The notes under the pieces were generated by a model. It saw only the letters and a list, made by a program, of their open reading frames with translations. It searched no databases and was not told the DNA's origin. From positions 1 to 60,732 of the forward strand of contig JAULZZ010000035.1 in NCBI GenBank assembly GCA_032117095.1: 60,732 nucleotides of DNA, given 5' to 3'. This document shows positions 57,589 to 60,732 of this stretch, piece by piece. Numbering within the stretch: the stretch's first letter is position 1; every line of letters starts with the position of its first letter. This stretch comes from REEB470 sp032117095. Lineage in GTDB: Bacteria; Bacillota; Bacilli; Paenibacillales; YIM-B00363. The position numbers were made by a program, and so were the translations under genes.

Positions 57589-58617
57589 ATGAGAAAACAA
57601 GCGGTGTTATTGAGCAGTGTCGTGGTGGTGGCGTTGGCGTTGCCGCAATTTGGTGTCGCACAAAAGGGACCACAAGGAAAAGACGCGTCCAAAGGACATG
57701 TGCGTATGCAACAACAAAAGGGCAAGCACGCCGGTGGACAACATTACGAAAAAGGGGGTGCGAAGCACACAGGTTTTTCGGGGGTGGGCCATCCACACCA
57801 CGGCGCGATCTTAGATGAGGTGCTCGTGACGTTGGCACAAAAGTATGCGCCAGATACCGTGGCAGATTGGCAAGCTGCGGTCAGTGAAAGACAGGCGTTG
57901 AAACCAGAGGGCAAACCGCTGGTGAACGCATCCGAAAAAACAGTAAAAAGTAAGCTTGTGAAGGGCGAACTTGCGGGGAAACCGCCTGTTCCGAAGGAAC
58001 AACGGCATGCACAACAAGGGCAAGAGGTCGAAGCGTTGAGCAAAGCGGTCAATGCCAAAGACGACGCCACGATAAAAACAGCTTTAGCGGCTGCGCTTCT
58101 TCGTTACAAAGAAAAGACGACAGCAGAAAAGACCGCTCCTCGCAGTAATTTTCCGCCTGTTGGGAAACATGGGCCCAAGTCGCACAAAGGAGAACGCCAT
58201 CCACAAGGCGAACGGAAAATGGACGGCAAAAGTACAATCGAATCCCTTGTACTCACAGTACTGCTAGAAAAATACGCCTCCAATACACTGGCGGATTGGA
58301 CTGCGACGGTTGCCACACGCCAAGCATTGCAACAGCAACGGGAAACATTGCACACGACGTTGAAAAACGCAGGCATCAAACCAGAGAAATTGCAAGAGAC
58401 CGCACGCGAGCAGTTGCGCAAGGAGCGGGAAGCAATGAGGGCATTGCGTAAACAAAACACCGAAAACCTTGTGAACGCACTCGCTACAAAAGACATACCG
58501 GCCATTCAGGCGAGTTTGGCGGCGCACGTCAGCGCAGTGAAAGTACAAAACACGCGCTTACAGCAAAAAGTCACTGCATTGCAAGAAAAAGCAAATGCAC
58601 TGCCGACAAAGCCGTAA
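57589..58617 (+). CDS. secreted protein with two copies of the shared helical domain
   Basis: A 342-aa basic protein of unknown family. Signal peptide about 1-25 (LLSSVVVVALALPQFGVAQ). A His/Gly/Lys-rich stretch (about 28-72) is followed by two copies of the domain seen in the protein at 55768: residues about 74-177 (TLAQKYAPDTVADWQAAVSE, KDDATIKTALAAALLRY) and about 215-320 (LLEKYASNTLADWTATVATR, KDIPAIQASLAAHVSAV). A second basic, His-rich linker joins them. No cysteine is visible. AAGGAGGGG precedes the ATG. It stands directly before cssR, in the same direction, 117 bases apart. The repeated domain suggests binding or scaffold function outside the cell. Confidence 0.8.
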   Translation: MRKQAVLLSSVVVVALALPQFGVAQKGPQGKDASKGHVRMQQQKGKHAGGQHYEKGGAKHTGFSGVGHPHHGAILDEVLVTLAQKYAPDTVADWQAAVSERQALKPEGKPLVNASEKTVKSKLVKGELAGKPPVPKEQRHAQQGQEVEALSKAVNAKDDATIKTALAAALLRYKEKTTAEKTAPRSNFPPVGKHGPKSHKGERHPQGERKMDGKSTIESLVLTVLLEKYASNTLADWTATVATRQALQQQRETLHTTLKNAGIKPEKLQETAREQLRKEREAMRALRKQNTENLVNALATKDIPAIQASLAAHVSAVKVQNTRLQQKVTALQEKANALPTKP

Positions 58618-58734
58618 CGACGAACGCATCAGGGGCAGTATATCGACGAGGGACGTGCTTTCGGGCATGTCCTCTTGCGGTATATTATGCAAGTTTGTAT
58701 GTGTGCCGATACAATATGCAAAGGAGCATACGCG

Positions 58735-59508
58735 ATGTCTTATCGTATTTTTTTGGTGGAAGATGAGCCGAACTTAAATCGCCTGTTGGCAACGTATTTG
58801 GAGAAGGAGGGGTGGGATGTGACCACATTTACTTCTGGGGGGGAAGCGATCGAAGCGATCGAAGTGATCGAAGCGCAATCCCAACGCCCCGACCTGTGGA
58901 TTCTCGATATCATGTTGCCAGACGTTGATGGATTTGCGCTCATTCGTCAGATCAAAAAAGAAGATGCCACAGTACCAGTCATTTTTATTTCTGCGCGGGA
59001 CCAAGATTTGGATCGCATCGTCGGCTTGGAGATGGGCAGTGATGATTATTTGGCGAAACCTTTTTTACCCCGTGAGTTGGTCATTCGGGTGCGCAAATTA
59101 TTAGAACGTGTGTATGCGTCGGGGCATTTTCGCCAAGGAAGCGGGAGAGAAACGTCTAAGGGAGTAGCCGATGCAGGGGAACAGGGCGCACCATCGTTAC
59201 CAGAAATGGCTCATCATCAAGCGATTTCGTGTGGGCCGTATGTCATTGCGGTGCGCACACGGGGGGTATACGAGCAAGGAGAGCGCATCGATTTAACTTC
59301 AAAAGAGTTCGACCTTGTGCACCACTTGGTGACGCATGTCGGAGTTGCGTTTTCGCGGGAACAGTTGCTCAATGCGTTGTGGGGCGCAGATTATTTTGGC
59401 AGTGACCGCGTAGTCGACGATTTGGTGCGACGCATCCGAAAAAAACTGCCCAAGTTGCCCGTTGAAACGATGTATGGGTACGGGTACCGGATGGTGCATT
59501 TCTCATGA
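58735..59508 (+). CDS. cssR: response regulator, CssR-like
   Basis: A 257-aa OmpR-family regulator. The receiver has LVEDEPNL, the phospho-acceptor in LWILDIMLPDVDG, FISARDQD and LAKPFLPREL; the winged-helix domain ends DDLVRRIRKKLPKLPVETMYGYGYR, cited in part. Segments such as LDIMLPD, PVIFISARD and KPFLPRELVIRV are almost the same as in B. subtilis CssR, the secretion-stress regulator of htrA/htrB. A 9-bp repeat (58846-58872) lengthens one receiver helix, and the interdomain linker is long. AAGGAG precedes the ATG; the end overlaps cssS by 4 bases. Confidence 0.85.
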   Translation: MSYRIFLVEDEPNLNRLLATYLEKEGWDVTTFTSGGEAIEAIEVIEAQSQRPDLWILDIMLPDVDGFALIRQIKKEDATVPVIFISARDQDLDRIVGLEMGSDDYLAKPFLPRELVIRVRKLLERVYASGHFRQGSGRETSKGVADAGEQGAPSLPEMAHHQAISCGPYVIAVRTRGVYEQGERIDLTSKEFDLVHHLVTHVGVAFSREQLLNALWGADYFGSDRVVDDLVRRIRKKLPKLPVETMYGYGYRMVHFS

Positions 59509-60732
59509 ATGCGTTTTTGCAACGGTGGCCCTTGTGGATGCAAATATGGAGCGTTTTTGTCGCCTTTGCCTTGTTTTGTCTCGTGGTGACGACAATGGTC
59601 AGCCCGCGTATTTTGACGCATTATCTCACCGACGAAGTGTTTGCGATTATTGCGCATGCACAAAATGAATTTTTGGAGATGAGAAGGGGGGGGCGCATCA
59701 CGACGGGCGATCCCGCAGAAATTGACGGTGTGCATCGCGGACGTCTAGGAATAGAAGAAAATGGATTTCCATCAAGAGTGCCTGTCTTTCGCAATTCACG
59801 CACGGTCATCCATCGGATTCTTAGCAGTACAGAAGAAAGACAGCCTTTGGAGCGTGGACGGACACAGCGGCGGATGAACGGACGGGAGTTTCCACAGGGG
59901 TTTATGGACCGCGTACAGCAACAAGCCCAACAACAGCAGGCGCCCGTCCAAAACTATACGACAACGTTTGGGGAAGAGACGTTGTTTTATGTCATTCGCA
60001 AAACGGACGTTCTTCCGAACGAATACGTTTTCTCGTATATGTGGAATACGTACTTAAACACGCTCGTAAAATCGATAAACCAACGTTTTATTTTATTGCT
60101 CATCGCCGTACTGGTGCTGTGCATCGTCCCCTCCATATTGTTGGCGAGATACGTCACGCGTCCGTTGGCAGCATTGGCACAGTCTGTTTTGAAAATTGCA
60201 GATAGACAATGGCATGACCCGATAAAAGTATTGCGGGAAGATGAAATTGGCCGGTTAGCCCATTCGATCGATCGGATGCGTCAACGACTCAAATCGCAAG
60301 ATGAAGCGCAACAAAGGATGATACAACACGTGTCACATGAGCTAAAAACGCCGGTCATGGTCATCCAAAGTTTCGCACAATCGATGCGAGAGGGCATTTA
60401 TCCGCACGGCGATCAGGCGAGCTCCTTTGATGTCATCGAGCAGGAGTCCAAGCGGTTGCAAAAACGCATTCACGATTTGTTATACATGACACGATTGCAG
60501 TATTTGGCGAACCAACCATTACAGGTGCAGTCGTTTGATTTTCATGAGGTGATCACGGGAGTCGTACATCGTTTCAAAGTGCGCCGTCCAGAAATTTCGT
60601 GGCATGTTTCGTTGGCTGCCCCACCCACGATGACAGGGGATCGGGAACAGTGGGTCGTAGCCATTGAAAACGTGTTGGACAATGCGCTACGGTATGCCAC
60701 TTCGCACATTGCGTTGACGTGGGAAGAAGGAG
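59505..60732 (+). CDS. cssS: sensor histidine kinase, CssS-like (cut by window edge)
   Basis: The first 409 residues, open at the right edge. Membrane segment about 11-33, an extracytoplasmic region of about 160 residues with many Gln/Arg (QQQAQQQQAPVQ), a second membrane segment (about 202-224, ILLLIAVLVLCIVPSILLA), HAMP, then HisKA with the phospho-accepting His in MIQHVSHELKTPVMVIQSF and the N-box of the ATPase domain (ENVLDNALRYA). By coupling to CssR (ATGA overlap) it should sense misfolded or overproduced exoproteins. The end of the catalytic domain lies outside the window. Confidence 0.85.
   Translation, partial: MNAFLQRWPLWMQIWSVFVAFALFCLVVTTMVSPRILTHYLTDEVFAIIAHAQNEFLEMRRGGRITTGDPAEIDGVHRGRLGIEENGFPSRVPVFRNSRTVIHRILSSTEERQPLERGRTQRRMNGREFPQGFMDRVQQQAQQQQAPVQNYTTTFGEETLFYVIRKTDVLPNEYVFSYMWNTYLNTLVKSINQRFILLLIAVLVLCIVPSILLARYVTRPLAALAQSVLKIADRQWHDPIKVLREDEIGRLAHSIDRMRQRLKSQDEAQQRMIQHVSHELKTPVMVIQSFAQSMREGIYPHGDQASSFDVIEQESKRLQKRIHDLLYMTRLQYLANQPLQVQSFDFHEVITGVVHRFKVRRPEISWHVSLAAPPTMTGDREQWVVAIENVLDNALRYATSHIALTWEEG

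Overview
The window is the replication-origin region of an endospore-forming, Gram-positive bacterium of the order Bacillales. The evidence is the gene order gyrA-gyrB-recF-yaaA-dnaN-dnaA-oriC-rpmH-rnpA-yidC-mnmE-mnmG-rsmG-noc-soj-spo0J, the phosphorelay protein Spo0F, the delta subunit of RNA polymerase, and the blocks rpsF-ssb-rpsR, yybS-gdpP-rplI-dnaC-purA, pyrG-spo0F-fbaA-murA-rho and ywhD-pbp. An HD-GYP gene after gyrA, and a cysteine desulfurase plus DUF3343 pair after spo0J, are arrangements I associate with Brevibacillus/Paenibacillus-like genomes. I cannot name a genus from the sequence.

Layout. 1-300: leader and probable promoter of an rRNA operon that runs off the left edge. 302-10106 (minus strand): HD-GYP protein, gyrA, gyrB, recF, yaaA, dnaN, dnaA. 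oriC is split: an unwinding module with DnaA-trio-like repeats between dnaA and dnaN (8521-8590), and a long DnaA-box region between dnaA and rpmH (10107-10920). 10968-33337 (plus strand): rpmH, rnpA, yidC, tRNA-modification genes, the noc/soj/spo0J segregation cluster with two parS sites, a cysteine desulfurase, tRNA-Ser, rpsF-ssb-rpsR, yybS, gdpP, rplI, dnaC, purA, an unknown membrane protein, an M23 peptidase and walJ. The walRKHI genes and jag are missing from their usual places. 33404-38320 (minus strand) is accessory: a large cysteine-rich secreted protein of unknown family behind two CcpA-type cre sites, then an Agr-like peptide-signalling module (membrane receptor-like protein, AgrB, AgrD) with no kinase. 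38432-54020: ywhD, a class A penicillin-binding protein, speE, argS, an S8 protease, rpoE, pyrG, spo0F, fbaA, murA, rho, an amidase and tadA. 53967-60732: a DnaA-box cluster, ychF, two secreted proteins sharing an unrecognised domain, and a CssRS-type secretion-stress two-component system cut by the right edge.

The intergenic spaces of the right-hand arm carry at least four families of short elements with terminal inverted repeats, here called A (about 100 bp), B (about 293 bp, with a relic reading frame), C (about 100 bp, often just upstream of genes) and D (about 90-100 bp hairpin elements). One C copy is nested inside an A copy, and one B copy has a 5-bp target duplication, so they behave like non-autonomous mobile elements.

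The least ordinary parts are the kinase-less Agr module beside the cre-controlled secreted protein, the pair of secreted proteins next to cssRS, and the repeat families.
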